Of a stretch of 64,000 bases of DNA, positions 1 through 13,205 are shown piece by piece. The translations under genes and the position numbers were made by a program. Source of the DNA: Synchiropus splendidus (lineage: Eukaryota; Chordata; Actinopteri; Syngnathiformes; Callionymidae); assembly GCF_027744825.2 (NCBI RefSeq), contig NC_071338.1, positions 28,395,501 through 28,459,500 of the forward strand, in the 5' to 3' direction. Position 1 is the first letter of the stretch, and each line of letters starts with the position of its first letter. Under the pieces are notes generated by a model. The model was given only the letters and a program-made list of their open reading frames with translations. It did no database searches and was not told the DNA's origin.

Positions 1-1305
1 ATATATAGAACTGGTTTCAGCTGAACTAAAGCTTTTCATACATTATGAGAGGGCCACAATGTGGTATATACAATACTGAATTAGCATCTGACATGATGGG
101 CAACATAAAAAAAAAACAGAAGCAATCAGCAGTTTTTGAAAGACGTGGACGTGCTATCTCCCATGCACAGACAAATCTTCACTATCAGGGTGTGGGAGAC
201 TCAAGTGTGATTGTGGTCTGGGGGTGTCGTGCTGAGGAAACAAGCAGAACTGTTTGGTTTGACTTCTGTCTTTCCTGCTGTCATACGAGTTTGAGTCACT
301 TCCTCCCCGGCGTCACTCTCCACTTTTCTCAGAACTGCGAGGGGGTAAGCGAACCAGCGAGCGAGATGGCGGAGAGGGATGATCGCTCAGGCACAGTTAC
401 ACGGCGGCCAGCGTTGTGCCAAAGGCCAGCGCTCCACAAAGCTCCTCTATTCATCAGTTCGCGCTCGGTGAAAACACAGCACCAAGTCTATGTCAGAATT
501 TCGCTCTTGTCTTCTGTGTCCTTGCCTCACTCTGCGGGGGCCCCGGGCTGAAACCATTTCTAATCGATGCACGTCATCTGTGTTCTTTTTAAGCCTCATT
601 TATCAGATGTCTCCAGTGGATTAGATCAAACGTAATACTTGACATAGTCAGGACTGCCAACAGAGGCCTCATGATCCTTCAGAACGCATGTCCTCTGATA
701 CTATCTGACCTTAACAGGTGACCCGTAACATGTATCTCAGAATGGAATATAAATAAACTAAATGATTTATACGGCTTCAGAAAGAAGCCAAAATAAAAGT
801 TCAGGGTCACAGGCTTTCAGAATGGACTTTGAGTCAATCAAATCAACAAACATTCATATGTTTAAAAACAAAAATTACAGAGGACAAACAGGACATCCGA
901 ATTTCCACAAGGGTGAACCTGCCTCTCTTTAAATACCAAGGACTTTATTAGGTGACAGTACGACGTTCATCCAGCAGATGGCGCTGCCTCCTACATAATC
1001 TGAGCTCGAGCAAATGCCAATCATAAAATTGTTTTTAAGCAGCAAATGTACATTCATACAGACGGTGGCAGGAACCAGGAGATACTGTATAGTAATCTAA
1101 AAACCACTAAGAAGCAGGGGGAAAGAAAATCATCTTTAGATCAAACCCCCAGTTCAGACAGATGTTAAGGTTGAAGGAATCTGTTACACGCCAAGCTTCC
1201 TAGAGCAAGGAACTCATTCATGCCGTTACGCCCTGGGGGAAAACAAAACAAAGCCCTGAGAAAAGGGAATGCAGATTAGACCAACCTACACACAAGGCTG
1301 GTGTC

Positions 1306-1306
<1 letters not shown>
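1..1306. other. Intergenic, no gene recognised
   Basis: I see no exon or repeat family here. A 168-codon plus-strand frame (45-551) crosses a CpG-richer patch at about 300-545. Its composition is not protein-like, it has no recognisable motif, and it contains a run of lysines from an A tract, so I treat it as chance. The patch could be a minor regulatory region. The rest is AT-rich unique sequence. Confidence 0.5.

Positions 1307-1340
<34 letters not shown>
1307..1340. repeat. (AC)17 microsatellite
   Basis: This is an uninterrupted AC dinucleotide tract of 34 bp. Confidence 0.97.
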
Positions 1341-1342
<2 letters not shown>

Positions 1343-2035
1343 CGGACTGTTTAATGGCGTACAGTAAACATGCTGAAGACCTTAGTGGGAATAGAGCTGA
1401 TCACTAACTCCTGTAGTCAAACAAACAGTGACACACAAACAGTTCCTCCCATTTTCTGGATGGAATGTAGATTACTCCACTTCTCCTCTCCCTCGACACA
1501 CACACGCACACACATGAAGTAAATCCTCTTGGCTCCTGTTTGCCCCGGCTAGTGGGGAGATAATGCAAAGGCAGCCCTGGCAAGTGGTTAATCTTTAACC
1601 AGGAAGGGATTTGCCTATCAGCTTGTTAAAACTAGCAGCGCTTTGCTGCCGGCCCATGTATCAGATCCAGCCACCGGTCTGTTCATGCCAAGTTCGAGGG
1701 AGAGATGCTGGAAAGAGATGAAGCGCAGCAGCCCTTCTGTAGTCCCCTCTAACGCTGGGATGCTTATTTGAAAGTGTCAAAGCTAAACACACTGCAGCCT
1801 TAACCCTGCAGCACGACACTGAGATGGGCAGACCATAACACACTCAAAAAAATGGATAAAAAAAACACTCAAGTCTCAGCAGAAAAGTTTTTCAAAGTCC
1901 ACTCCAACCACAACATTTTACTCACTACATTGTTATTTTGCATCAGTTTGACAATAGCAAAATAAATAAGTTTTTATATAACCTTATCTAAATTAAAGCT
2001 CTTTTAATGTTTTGAAAATATTTGTATAAAAATTT
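1341..2035. other. Intergenic, no gene recognised
   Basis: This is unique sequence with a short interrupted AC tract near 1496-1513. No coding, RNA or transposon signal was recognised. Confidence 0.5.
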
Positions 2036-2082
2036 CATATATATCTATATATATCCATATATATATAGATATATATATATAA
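2036..2082. repeat. Imperfect (TA)n tract
   Basis: About 47 bp of TA repeats with C and G interruptions (TATCTATA, TCCATA, TAGATA). It gives rise to an isoleucine/tyrosine-rich chance frame. Confidence 0.9.
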
Positions 2083-3128
2083 AACAATCATTGCCTCACT
2101 GTGATGGTCACATTCTCTTCAACACAATTTATGATTTAGAATTTGTCAATAAACTAAACGGGCGTCACCAGGCGAAGCTGCAAGTGATGGACAGTACGGA
2201 CTAGACAACACGTTCATTATCTATAGAATGAAAGATAATCCAATAACATTTCACTGCACACAACAAATAGCTAGTAAAGTTAGGATTTGCAGATCTAGTT
2301 CTTCACTTCTCCAATGATGCTTGAAACACTCCACCGCCACCAGGCTGCACCACTCTTTGGTCAGACTGGCTTAGACTAGTTTAAACTACTGGATGATGCA
2401 GACAACACAGTTTAGGTTTGTCTGGATGGGAGCAATTTCAAAGGCACACCAGCACAACTGTGTATATAAATGCAAACAAACTTGAGAATTTTAGGAGAAC
2501 AACAGGATAAACCTGCTCTGGAAGTTCCGCGTCTGTTTGACTTCAGAGCCGTCTTCCCACAGGCCCTGCAGCGTGTTTACACACACATGCACATCTCCGG
2601 TGCAAAACAGCGGCACCTTTAGTTCATACCAAAGACAAACATAAGTGCCACAGCGGTACCACGGTACCGAGGTGATTCATCTCACGGGTGAATCAGACGA
2701 AAGACCATCTCTATTAAAAAGAGAAGAAAGGATGGGTCAGAGAGCGGAGATCAAGAATCTAAATTATTCTAATGAATCAAAACAGGTCCATTAAAGCAAC
2801 AGTGGAGAGGAGAATTTATTGTTCAATGACCCAACTCGCCCTCGCTACCGTCAGATCACGCACCTCCATGCCAAGAGACTCACCTGTGGCTTTAAATGAC
2901 CATAGATTTTCTTGTGCACATATGGGACTACACACATCTTATTATTCATTCCAGCCATCTCCCTTACTCTCCTCCGCTCACCCCCTCCTCTCTCCTCTCC
3001 ACCTCCAACCTGCCTGCCAGCAGCTCACAACAAAAACACAGATTTCAAAAGACCAGCCGGCATCTCGTCTCTCTCCTCACCTTTCTCTCTTTTATTCCCC
3101 GCCACGCGCACACAGCCAGCGAAGGTGC
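2083..3128. other. Intergenic, no gene recognised
   Basis: No supported gene. On the minus strand there is an isolated donor-like word at about 2867-2875 (exon side CCACAG, then GTGAGT) without a convincing upstream acceptor. The stretch at 2950-3120 is pyrimidine-rich and produces overlapping chance frames. Confidence 0.45.
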
Positions 3129-3150
3129 GTGTGTGTGTGTGTGTGTGTGT
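3129..3150. repeat. (GT)11 microsatellite
   Basis: An uninterrupted 22-bp GT tract, with more short GT runs at 3244-3255. Confidence 0.95.
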
Positions 3151-4536
3151 AATGTAGGCGCAAGCTCAGATGATTCCCTCTCCTCCCCACATGTGACTCC
3201 ACCATCTCCTCCGTCTGTTAATTACACAGCGACAGTAGAAAATGTGTGTGTGTCAGCTGGAGAGTGTGTGCTCGGAGACACCAGCGTGGGCGCATGACAG
3301 AACAGTCTGGTTACGCTTCACAACACTGCTTAGAGAGCGAAACACACATGCAAGAGTCGCACAAACACACACAACAGCCCTCTGTCTTATTATGGTCCGT
3401 GAGTCAAAGCCGCTGTGTGTGTGGCGCTGGCCTTTGGTAGCCCCTCGCAGTGGGAGGGTTGGGGGGAGCGGGGGGAGGACGTGGACTTGCCGCTCCCTTG
3501 AACCCACCCAGCTGTTCTAGACAGCAGAGGCGAGGAGGAGACAGGAAGTTCTCTCTGACTCAGCTGTTACCTCTGACTAGTGAGGTCAAGGTTTAGGAAA
3601 AGATAAGTGCTCCATTTCCATTAAACTCATTCATTTATTTAACCTCTTGGTCCAAGCTAGTCGGGGTTAAGGGCTCCGGATCAAACCCAGCTGCATAGGT
3701 CATAAGCAGGGACAGGCAAAGTGCAGGTTTAATCGGTTCAATCCGACCAGTCATCCGACTGCAGGACCAATTAAATCAGATTTATTTCACCTTTGTTGTG
3801 CTTTCAAACTGTATTTCAACTAGGAGAGGAAACTGGAGTGTTAAAGGGGAGACCCACGAAAGAAAGAGACGGTGCTTGCTGCCAAGCTTGGTAGCAACTG
3901 ATGAAGACTTGAAACAAGCCACAACCAGACGCTTATCAACACGTAACCAGCTCCATCAGCGACCTCCCCGCGCTCATCCCCAGTCCTCAGAGAAAATGAT
4001 TGACAGACGGTGAACTGTGGGTTGATCTGCACTCCTTCTTTCATACATCTCCTCGCTTTCTTTCCATGTGATGTTCCCAGTCGGCTGGTGGAAGCTTAAT
4101 TAGCAGCACAAGTGCCCCGCACGAGTCCCTCCTTCACGCAGTTCCACTGCAAAAAGGCGCGCACACACAAACACACACAGCTCCCACTTGACTTTCTGTA
4201 AACGGGTCCAGTAGCAGAGAATCACCCTGCGGTACTTCTAATTGCTGTAATTGCTGTGGGTCGCTGCTCGCTCACCAGAGGCTGATGAGAAAAGGCGTTT
4301 CATGGTTGCCACACACGACCACACTTTTGACTTTGAATTTTCGCTTTGGAACTCCGGATAGAATAAACTGGGACAATTCCAAAGACAATCCCTGTGATGT
4401 CGCTAGACATGAGGAGAAACAGCCTTTATATATAAAGTAGGCTCAAAAACGTCAACATAGACATCTTGACCCCAGGGGAGGACAGTTCACCAGAATAGGC
4501 CACCAACAAACACCACAAGGTGTGAGCCCTCAAGGG
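3151..4536. other. Intergenic, no gene recognised
   Basis: This is unique sequence, moderately GC-rich at 3400-3520. Frames on both strands are short and lack recognisable domains. It ends at the 8-bp target duplication CTCAAGGG (4529-4536) of the following hAT element. Confidence 0.5.
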
Positions 4537-4984
4537 CAGTGGTCCCCAAACCCTGGGCCGGGGACCGGTACAGGTCCGTGGGTCAATTGGTACCGGGCAG
4601 CACGAGAAATAATTATTTCCGTTTTATGTATTATCTGAGTTTGACCTTTTATTTTGAAAAATGACCGGATTCTCTTGGTTAAGCCTCTGTCACTTGAGAG
4701 CCAAAATGTAACCCACAAGCTCGCAAAATGAGTCAGAAACAGCCGTCTTTAGAAAGTTTCTTTGCGAAGAGGAAAAAGCTCAGTGAAGAGTCAGGGGAAG
4801 AGCCCACGACTTCCATGAGGAAGAACGTTTTTAACAGTCAATGGGAGTTGTACTTGAAATATGGATTTATCATGGTGGGTGAGTCATGCAGAGACCTTAT
4901 CTGACGGTTCAAAATGGCCCCCGGGCCACGTTCAAATGGTCAACATAGACTGGTCCGCGGTGATAATAAGGTTGGGGACCACTG
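4537..4984 (+). mobile_element. Internally deleted hAT transposon, 448 bp
   Basis: The element starts CAGTGGTCCCCAAACCCTGG and ends GGTTGGGGACCACTG, so its outermost bases form the inverted repeat CAGTGGTCCCCAA. It is flanked by 8-bp direct repeats CTCAAGGG (4529-4536) and CTCTAGGG (4985-4992), which differ at one base. An 8-bp duplication and CAG...CTG ends are hallmarks of hAT elements. Inside is the start of a transposase frame (4728-4904) cut off by an internal deletion. It therefore cannot move alone and would need transposase supplied by a full-length relative. The single TSD mismatch suggests a fairly old insertion. Confidence 0.88.
4728..4904 (+). pseudogene. hAT transposase N-terminal fragment
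   Basis: An ATG opens a 58-codon frame inside the hAT element. It begins MSQKQPSLESFFAKRKKLSE and includes WELYLKYGFIMVG before a stop. A lysine/arginine-rich start followed by a 'KYGF' segment is, from my knowledge of the family, how ZBED/SCAND3-like hAT transposases begin just before their BED zinc finger. The zinc finger, the DDE catalytic core and the dimerisation domain are all missing. After ESCRDLI the frame ends abruptly and the sequence becomes the 3' terminal region, as expected of an internal deletion. It has no catalytic capacity. Family placement rests on pattern recognition only. Confidence 0.65.
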
Positions 4985-7900
4985 CTCTAGGGGGAGACCG
5001 GGTGCATGGCCCCCTAGAAATTTCTGAAACTCTATCTCCTGTACTTTCAGGACCAAATTTTGTGGAAACTTCTTCACTTTGAAGTCTGGATAAAAATGAG
5101 CAACAGCGCTCTTCCATTAATCGGATGAGAGTCTCGCGAGATGTGGATAGCTGCGAAAGTTTGCCCAAAACAAATAGGGCGCCTGTGCTTGCAAAGCCGT
5201 GAGTCCACGAAGGCAAGAGAATCAGTAGATCCAACTCAGCAAAATTACTGGTGAGAATCACCATTTCCATGGAAACCAGTATGGTGGCACTACAATAAGG
5301 GAACTATACAGGCGCTAATGATCAGAAATTTGGGGCGTCCAGCTGAAAACTGTTTCGCCATAAACTGTTCAATAAATACATTCAAATTTCTTATTTTACA
5401 GGGTTTTTTTTTTTTTTTTGTAAAACAGATAGCTGACCTCAACCTCCTCCTAGCTGCGCTAAGAATCGCAGTAAAGAGCTGAGTGAAATGAAGAGGTCCA
5501 TACTCAGGAGGTATCATCCAGTAGATCACCAGGAGTGAGGTTGTTTCACCTGGCGCCAGAACTCACCAACTGTCAGGGACACAACTTCTGTCGGGCTTAT
5601 CTATACATCATCGAGGCAACAAATCTAGGGAAGAGTAAAGAAGCCACAGACAGATGCATTTTCTATGTTAACAGACTGATCTGATGAAGATACTGACAAG
5701 CATATGCATGAAGGTCATTAAAATGACACGCTGATAAGCAGGTTAAACTTATCAACTGCGGCGGATGACGCAGCTCTCTTCCTTTTCCTTTAAGCCGTGA
5801 ACTTTAAAATAAACATGCAACATACATGATGAGTCAAATACCCTTTAATTTACTACTTGGGCTCTGATGAGAATTTAAGTTGAATAAAAAAAGAGGTAAA
5901 CTGGCACATTTTTTTTATTGTGACACCAGAATGAGGATCTTCCTCAAAACCACAAACCCACTTCACTTTCCCAGACTCGTATCTCAGGCCTCGCAAACAA
6001 GCACAAGCAGCCATGTTAACAAACAGACGCACGCAACATGACAGTCAGCTGATCGAAGAGATATCTTGGAGACAGTGAAAGAGAGGAAGTCAGCGAGGCA
6101 AATAGACAGACACGTTCGAGAGCGATAGGAGCAGACGCACATAGAGGCAAAATGAGAGATTATAATGTGATAGCCACAGAAAGGGGCTTTGTTATAGAGT
6201 AGCCTGTGGCAACAATGTCGGGCTGTACGGCGAGAGTGTGACTGCAGAATGCACAAAGCAGAGACAGATAGACGCACACACACACTCGGCAGCGGAGCAG
6301 GAAGAAAAAAACTTGAATGAAAGAGGTTGTATTTGGTGCAGGCAGTGGTCAAGTGTGGTTAGAATGGAGTGTGTGTCACACTCTTATCAACTGCCCTCAT
6401 GTTGACGTTTGTTTGGTCACTGCTTATCAGGCCAGGTGGCATGACCACTGCAGCAGCGGGAGAAAAGAGTACCAGCATGTGCTTCTTTGGAATGCTGGAA
6501 ATGTGTCCGTTGATGATGATTTTCTGATCAAAGTCATGAATACATATCGTAGTAGGCGAGATCCTAACTTATAATTGGGCAATTCTCAAATACTTTTTTG
6601 TTTACTGGGATAGAAGCTACTGTTTTAAATGATACAATCCAGATTAAATGTAGTGTCTTTGTTTTTTAAATCAGCTTGTAATGAGCCATTGATGCCTTTC
6701 AGGCGTCATTTAACTGGAAAGTTCAGCTACTTTCAGGATTCAAAACGCGTGCAGAATGAAATATAGCCACAGGTTTTTTGACAAAAAAAAAGTTAATCCA
6801 AAGGCTGATCCAAATTTATGGCGGGACTTACTCACTGGAGCCAGAGTTTTTCAAAGTAAGCTCCTGATGGAGGACATGGTCGGTCAACTGTCTTTTAGGA
6901 CTGTTACTGTATGTGCAAGCAGAGTAATATAGAGATCTACTTCAGTAAGAATGAGAATAAAACACTCAAATAAAAAAACACAGAGGAACCCCAGAGAAAA
7001 ACAAGTTCAATACAGTTTTGTTCAAAGGCATCCTTGCAAGTTACCTCACTCACAAAATGGGAAACAATTACCCATATACTGTTCAGACCAAGTCAAGACG
7101 CCCATATCACCAGGTCTGAGGCATCAACCCACATTGACAATCATGCAATCAACCACACTTGCGGTTACGCTGAAGATCAAAAAGGCTGATTGAGCCCCCT
7201 GGCTAACCTTGACGAAAGACTTGATCTCACTCCTTATCTATCTATCATGCTTCAGCAACTTCATCACCTCAGTAGCAACCTAAAGAGGGCATTCCAAACT
7301 TTACGACTGATAACCACGGTCACTGACTTGGGAGCGGTGAGCTTCCGAGCACCAGCGTCACCATGTCCAGTTCGTGGTCACGTCTCAACGCAGCCCACGT
7401 GTAAAGTGTTGACTCCAAAATGATGCTAAAAAATGGATGTCTGCTACCCTAAACTCTTATCTATTATTTTCCATGCCCTTTCACACTTGAACACACACAC
7501 ACAAAACATACACAAGGACACAAACACACAGAATACCTGGTGGGGAAAATTAAATATTGCTCAGCTTGGTGACAGACTGATAAGCAGATTTGGCAGTGAA
7601 ATGTGGAGCAGGAATCAGTATGCATGGTAAAAATAAATCACAAGCCACAGGAAGTTTTTGAATCTCCTGCTCCCTCTATTGAGAGTCTTTCGGGTTTACA
7701 AGCAAACTCTGCTCAGCCCACCTCGCATCTCTTCCCTCAGATAAGGTTTTACGGTTTGTTTGCTCAGCTGTCTTCACTAGTGTGACCACGAACAGTTAAC
7801 AGGCATTTAAAGGTTTTTGCGCCTCGTAAGAGACGCCTGGACACTCCAGAGCCATTCCACGAATGTTTGGCGAGTAAATACAGCAGACAGGTAGAAGCTT

Positions 7901-8203
7901 AGTAACACAAAAAGTTAAATCAACATTTTAATTGATCCATTTGGTACCAAGATTCTTCATTCTTCATTCTACATCATGAATATTCAAATAATTGCTCCTG
8001 AGCCAGAAAGAGACGGCTGGTCCTTTGAGAGCTTTCAACCTGTTCTTCTTGTCTCTAACTAGAGTCTAAACATGAAGTATTTGGATCTCAAAAGGAACCA
8101 AGCCGCCTTTCGGACTGTACCAAAGTGTGGCTGACACGTTCAGTAGAACCAACAACTGCTGCTTCGTCCCACTGAAAAAAAAAAAAAAATCTGCAACAGT
8201 TGT
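4985..8203. other. Intergenic, no gene recognised
   Basis: This is unique, AT-rich sequence. It has a 16-bp T run (5404-5419), a short CA run near 7493-7502, and many chance frames of 60-120 codons without domains. The part at 4990-5340 has the feel of an interspersed repeat, but I could not find its ends. No exon with matching splice sites was seen. Confidence 0.45.
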
Positions 8204-8555
8204 AGGGATGAAACGACTAGTCGACAACAACCTGCAAATCGATTGGTCGCCAACTGCTCAGGCTCTAAGACAACAAACTATTCACACAAAGCGCATTTTG
8301 AGCAATTTGTCAACCCATATACATCATACAGTGACAAGTAGACAAATTGTTATGATAGTTGTCGACTATTAATATAGCTATAATGTAATACGTTAACGAC
8401 AAGTCACATACAGATTTCAGTTTTGTAATGACTATTTACAACACAACGTTCACACAAGCTTGTGTTCTCGCCAACCCGTACACGTCATACAACAACATCT
8501 TCAGTAATACTGAAGATATTTGGTGACTAGTCAACTACAAGTTGGTTAGTTTTGG
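8204..8555. mobile_element. Degenerate hAT-like relic
   Basis: The left side reads TAGGGATGAAACGACTAGTCG. Mirrored words recur to the right: GTTGTCGACTA near 8359 and GGTGACTAGTCAACTACAAG near 8522. 'GACTAGTCGAC' subterminal words with a TAGGG start are common in fish hAT elements. Inside, two segments resemble each other (about 8280-8330 and 8449-8495, sharing CACACAA, CAACCC and CATCATACA/CGTCATACA), suggesting an internal duplication. I could not locate a matching right terminus or a target duplication. Confidence 0.4.
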
Positions 8556-11500
8556 GAAATGACATCATCGTCTGCACCTCTTTCCCAACAATCTTTAATA
8601 AAATACTAAAATTGAAAACATCACAGAGCAACACGCTCTTCAGTGAATCAAACTTATATATAAGGCCAAACTATTATTTCCAAGACAGAATTAAACAAGA
8701 ATTTAAATTCTACTGAGTGCCGATTACTGGCGGTGTCTTTGGCACGAGTCGCTGCTAGCACCGTTAGCACCGTCTGCTAATTACGGCGAAGCTAAGACAA
8801 AGCTACAAAGACCTCATCGCATCACTCAGGCATGTTCTTATTTTCACTCTGCCCTAATTTTACCCATAAATGAAACTGACAGAACACAGTTCGTGATGTT
8901 CCAAGTTCAACGAGCTTCTCAAGTCAGACGCCTTCTTCTTAATTCTTTGCGACAACATTACCGAGGCACTTACAGGACAGGTATGTGTACTACTTGTTTT
9001 CTGTGTCGATGCAGAAGTGTGGTAAGCTACGATTTCTATCTCCTGTGCCAGTGCTAGAGGTGGCCATTAGGTAGACAGTGATCTTGAGGTCGATTACGAC
9101 AGTAGCTGAGGAAGCTCACAAGACAATCACTAACATCATTCAATAACGGCATTTTACTGCTCGAAACGTAGGTCTGTGTGAAAGTCAGGCTAGTATGGAG
9201 AGCATTATTTTGAAAGTCGCCCCAGGCCCGGGAGTTAAGCTAACACCACGGTAATAACGTTTTGACACAAGACTTTGACACTTAATCTCAGCTCAGATCC
9301 TGTTCATCAGCGAGAAAGTTGATTCTCAATCAGCACGTACAAAAGAAAATATTCATGTCACCTCAGGACGCGGTTGTCATGCCAGTCAACTCAAGCCCCA
9401 CAAGAGGCCCAGCCTATTCTCCCTGCTGGTGATCTATGTAAACCCATGCAAAGGTCTCTCTCGGCTGTCTTTGCTATTCAAAGCTATCTGTGCTGTCTGT
9501 TGATAAGGAAATGCAAAGTGGGTCACCTTTAACTCCCGGCTCCCTGTGTAAACAGCATGAGGAGCTGCTTGGGACTCTCCTAATCACTCTCTAAACAGAA
9601 CCAGGTGCCGCTGCCACAGACAAACTGTCACCGGCACACAGATTCACACAGCTGCTGTCTCGCCGCGCGACACTCGCAGCACTGCAGGCTAGCACCACCT
9701 CTGAAGATGCTCTCGCTGCATACGAGTCCAACCACTTTTAAATGGCACATCACAGGCGACTGTTTTCCAAAGCTTCACGCGCAAACATCCTCTTACACTC
9801 TTAGGAAGAAAAAAAAGACCGGGTCAACAAGGAGAGTGATTGGCTCGGCTTTACGGCTTCTCGACAGGTTTGCGCTCAGATGATCCGGCTCAGTTCATCC
9901 ATGAATGTTGCGTGTCTTGAATTCAAGGCAAAAAAAAGGATCAGCATCGTGAAACTGAACAGAGCACCATTGTCTAATTCTAATGAAAACTTCTTTAAAC
10001 TACTTAACTGTGTTTTGCTTTTCTTGGAAAGCAAAAACACCTCAAGCAGGTTGCCTGTAAAGCAGTTAAGTCAATAGAATGCTCTTTATACAGTGAAGAG
10101 TTTAGACTTTGTTTGGAAATATTTCCTTCTACCAGTGTCTCCCTTTTATTCGCTACACCAGGGGGTGTATTTATGAATGACCAAGTCACAATGATCTACC
10201 TACCACGCAAATGCAAATCATATACTTATTGATAAATATATTCTGTATTCTTCTTGTTTGTTATTCTTTCTCTCTCTGCAGAAGCTACAGAAAAAGACTG
10301 CTGTAAAACATTGAAAAAAAAAATCAGACCAACAAAACTTAAATAAACCAGAGCTATTTTTGACAAATAATAAAACAAAAGAGGGACACAACTACATTTC
10401 TTCTCATAACTGTCTGAACAGGGAGCTGTGCTGTTGCAGTTGCTTGACTCCATCTTAAGGGGGCCACAAACATAAAGAATTTCAAAATCGAGAAAGATTT
10501 TTTGTTTATCTGTTAGAGACCCCACACAGAGACGCCGCATAGCACACACATAAAGATTCTGCCTCAAGATTCACATCTTCCCAGCCAGAAATATTGCGAC
10601 ACAACACAACATGAAAGTGCATCTGGTGATGGCGGTTTTATGTGTTTAGAAACTGAATTACAAGATCATGTTCGCTCCTTGCAGAACTTTTTTTCTGAGG
10701 TTTAGTCCAACTAAGAAATAATGTTTTTATTGCCAATAAATCTCAAAAGGTCTTTCTTAGCTTCCATGTTTCTCAGTCACAACGTTGCAGTTCGGGTAGG
10801 GAACGCTTGGCTCTCACCAAACAATTTAAGATCATATAATCTTATAAGAGCTACAATAAGCAGGTGTTGTCCATCCTTGGTTGAAAAGGAGCAAAATCTA
10901 ACTAATACAGCCAGATCATTGCTGTGCTCATCACGATCTTCCAGTAGCTTGGGATCTGCATGATGGCCACCCTGGGCTCCACAAAAACCAGCAGTGGGAC
11001 AGAGGTCAACGTCACTCGTCGGACTGTCAGTATAATATGTGTTTAACAGGGTCACTAAACAGGTACAAATCTCCCAGTCTGCTTGATGATATTTATTTTT
11101 TGAGTGATATTTAGATTTGCTAGCAAGATTTTCCACGACGACTGAGATCACAACTCTTCAAGAAACAGGGTGTTGGAGCTAGAAGAAGCACTAGCACCAT
11201 CTCAGATAGTCAGTCTTGCTATTAAAATGGAGTACATGTGTCATCAAAGACGGATGCGGACCTTGAGCTGAAGTGCCCCCAAACAAAGAAATTAAATTTA
11301 GAGAAGTAACAAAACATGTTCTCAGTCAGACGGCAGTCACGTGACGCATTAGTCTGAATGGGAGCAACAGGGCTCTGTATTGGTGGCTGATTCATGGGGA
11401 CGCAGAAAACATGAGTCAAGGCTGAACGTCCATTCGTAATCAGATTAGCGTTTTTTTTTTTTTTTTACTTTATCTGGCGAATTAGTAGTATCCATTAGAT

Positions 11501-12389
11501 GAAGTTACATGTCAGACTTGAGGTTTCTATCACTGCTCTGCTTTGCACTAATGAAATAAGTCATTTAAATAGAGAATGTTCGATTGAAAAAAAATGCTTT
11601 TTAATGCCTGAGGCCAGTGAGGATCAATGGAGGATCCTATCCATCAGTCTGAGATCACAGAAGCTCTAACTCGCCGATCCATCATGGGAACCTTCACTTA
11701 TTACGTTAACTCTTTTGCTAATGACTTTCCTAGCCATGTGAGGAACCGCTCACAGGAGCCAGTCATCGCTGACATGTGAACGCAGCAGGGGGTTTCCCCA
11801 GGACAAGTCGTCAGGCCATCAAAAATAACAAAAAATAAAAAAATGACAACCCAGTGCTGCTGCTTCGCAGAGCGGTGTCAGGTGTAGAGAACTATTTCTG
11901 TTTTAATAGGCAGGAAGAACCTCTCGCTGTTTACATTCAACTCTAATCCGTAAGTACAACCTGAGATTTAAGTCGACTGACAACAATATTAGCATTTAAT
12001 TAAATTGGGTGTGACACGCTGTCGGGCGTTTTTTAAAGGTCAAATAGATTCAACTGGACTGTTAAAACATGATGAACTTTGAACTGCTCAACTTTTCAGG
12101 GCCCTGGGGTGGGGCCACATCTTTAGTAGTACCGACACACTTGCACCACTAAGGCAACCTTCATACCACCTTCTTGCCGTGAGGACGGACCAGACAACGG
12201 AACCTTTCTAAAGGGCACGTTCTGAACGTTCTATACATTGTTATGTCAGCATCCAAACACTTTGTCCTGCTTTAACTGTATCAACAACAATGAACTTCTG
12301 CCAGCACCCGCTGCATGAAGGTTAAACAGTACTTTAGCGAGGCATAACCCCATTGAGATAGTTGTTCTTTTTGTGTTTTATAAAACGGA
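8556..12389. other. Intergenic or possibly intronic, no exon recognised
   Basis: If the minus-strand exon at 12.93 kb is real, this region would be part of its first intron. It contains T/A runs (for example 11451-11466) and chance frames up to 124 codons with no recognisable domains. A compact patch of CTAGC/GTTAGC words lies near 8755-8790. No RNA gene was recognised. Confidence 0.45.
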
Positions 12390-12932
12390 GTAACTACTTC
12401 TGCGAGTGTCCACCTGCCGCGCGCGCACGCCAGGTCACGCGGGGGCACCAAATGGTCACCATGTGTCAGAGTGTCACTCACACCAACACGCGCGCGCAGG
12501 CTGCTCTGAGATCAGCCACACAGCAGCAGTCCACACGGAGCCAGTGTGTCTGGTGACTACCATTAACTACCGACGCTACTATTTCACATAAAAGCGCAGC
12601 CACGGAGGACGTGTCTGCCAGACAACGTAACCCGAGCCCGGGACCCCGTGAACGGGGTTCATAGCGTCGGAACCGCGGGGGTCAAACTCGGGCTTTTTAC
12701 ACTTAAAATCCGCCACAAAGCAACATGAGAAGAAGAAAAAAACGAACATTTACACGGTTGGTGAGGCACATAAAGCGGCGTGTTTCTAGCTTTGCGGGGC
12801 AGCAGGTTTACAAAGGCAAAGCCCGAGCAGCCGCTTCCTTGATACCGTCAAGACTTCCTCAACACGCCGTATGTTCGCTCGCTAAACAAACAACCGCCGG
12901 CTTCACAAACTGATTCACACACAATCACTCAC

Positions 12933-13205
12933 CGCAAACAAGTGAATGGATATTCCAGCGTTAAAGCGTCGGAAAACCGTGGCCCCTGCGATCAGCGGTG
13001 AAGGCTTGAATCCATCCCTCCAGCCACTTTCTTTGACGCGGAAAGCTCCGAGGGCGACCACAGCAGCGGAGCTTCGACGCCGGCGACAGGAGGGGAGAGG
13101 CGGCCGGCTGCTGCTGCTGCTGCTGCTGGGAGCCGGGGAGGTGGAGCTTCGTCAAGAGCGGGGGGCCGGCGGGAGAAAGGGGAGGCGGCGGCGGACAGAA
13201 GCACC
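12933..13205 (-). other. Candidate non-coding first exon
   Basis: Reading the minus strand, a GC-rich leader ends at TTTGCG followed by GTGAGTGATTG, a near-perfect vertebrate 5' splice site (exon end at 12,933). The leader has no long frame crossing the donor. It contains a (CAG)7 run and a 7-codon upstream frame beginning MDSSLHR. I infer a 5' untranslated exon of a gene whose coding exons lie further left, perhaps beyond the window. The transcription start is unknown, so the right boundary is approximate. I cannot name the gene. Confidence 0.4.
13108..13128. repeat. (CTG)7 / (CAG)7 triplet repeat
   Basis: Seven CTG units on the plus strand, or CAG on the minus strand, lie inside the CpG-rich block. 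In one minus-strand frame they encode seven glutamines, but that frame does not look like a gene. Confidence 0.95.

Noticed and set aside
45..551. 168-codon plus-strand frame
   Set aside because: No domain or signal. It includes poly-lysine from an A tract and low-complexity composition, with no splice or promoter support.
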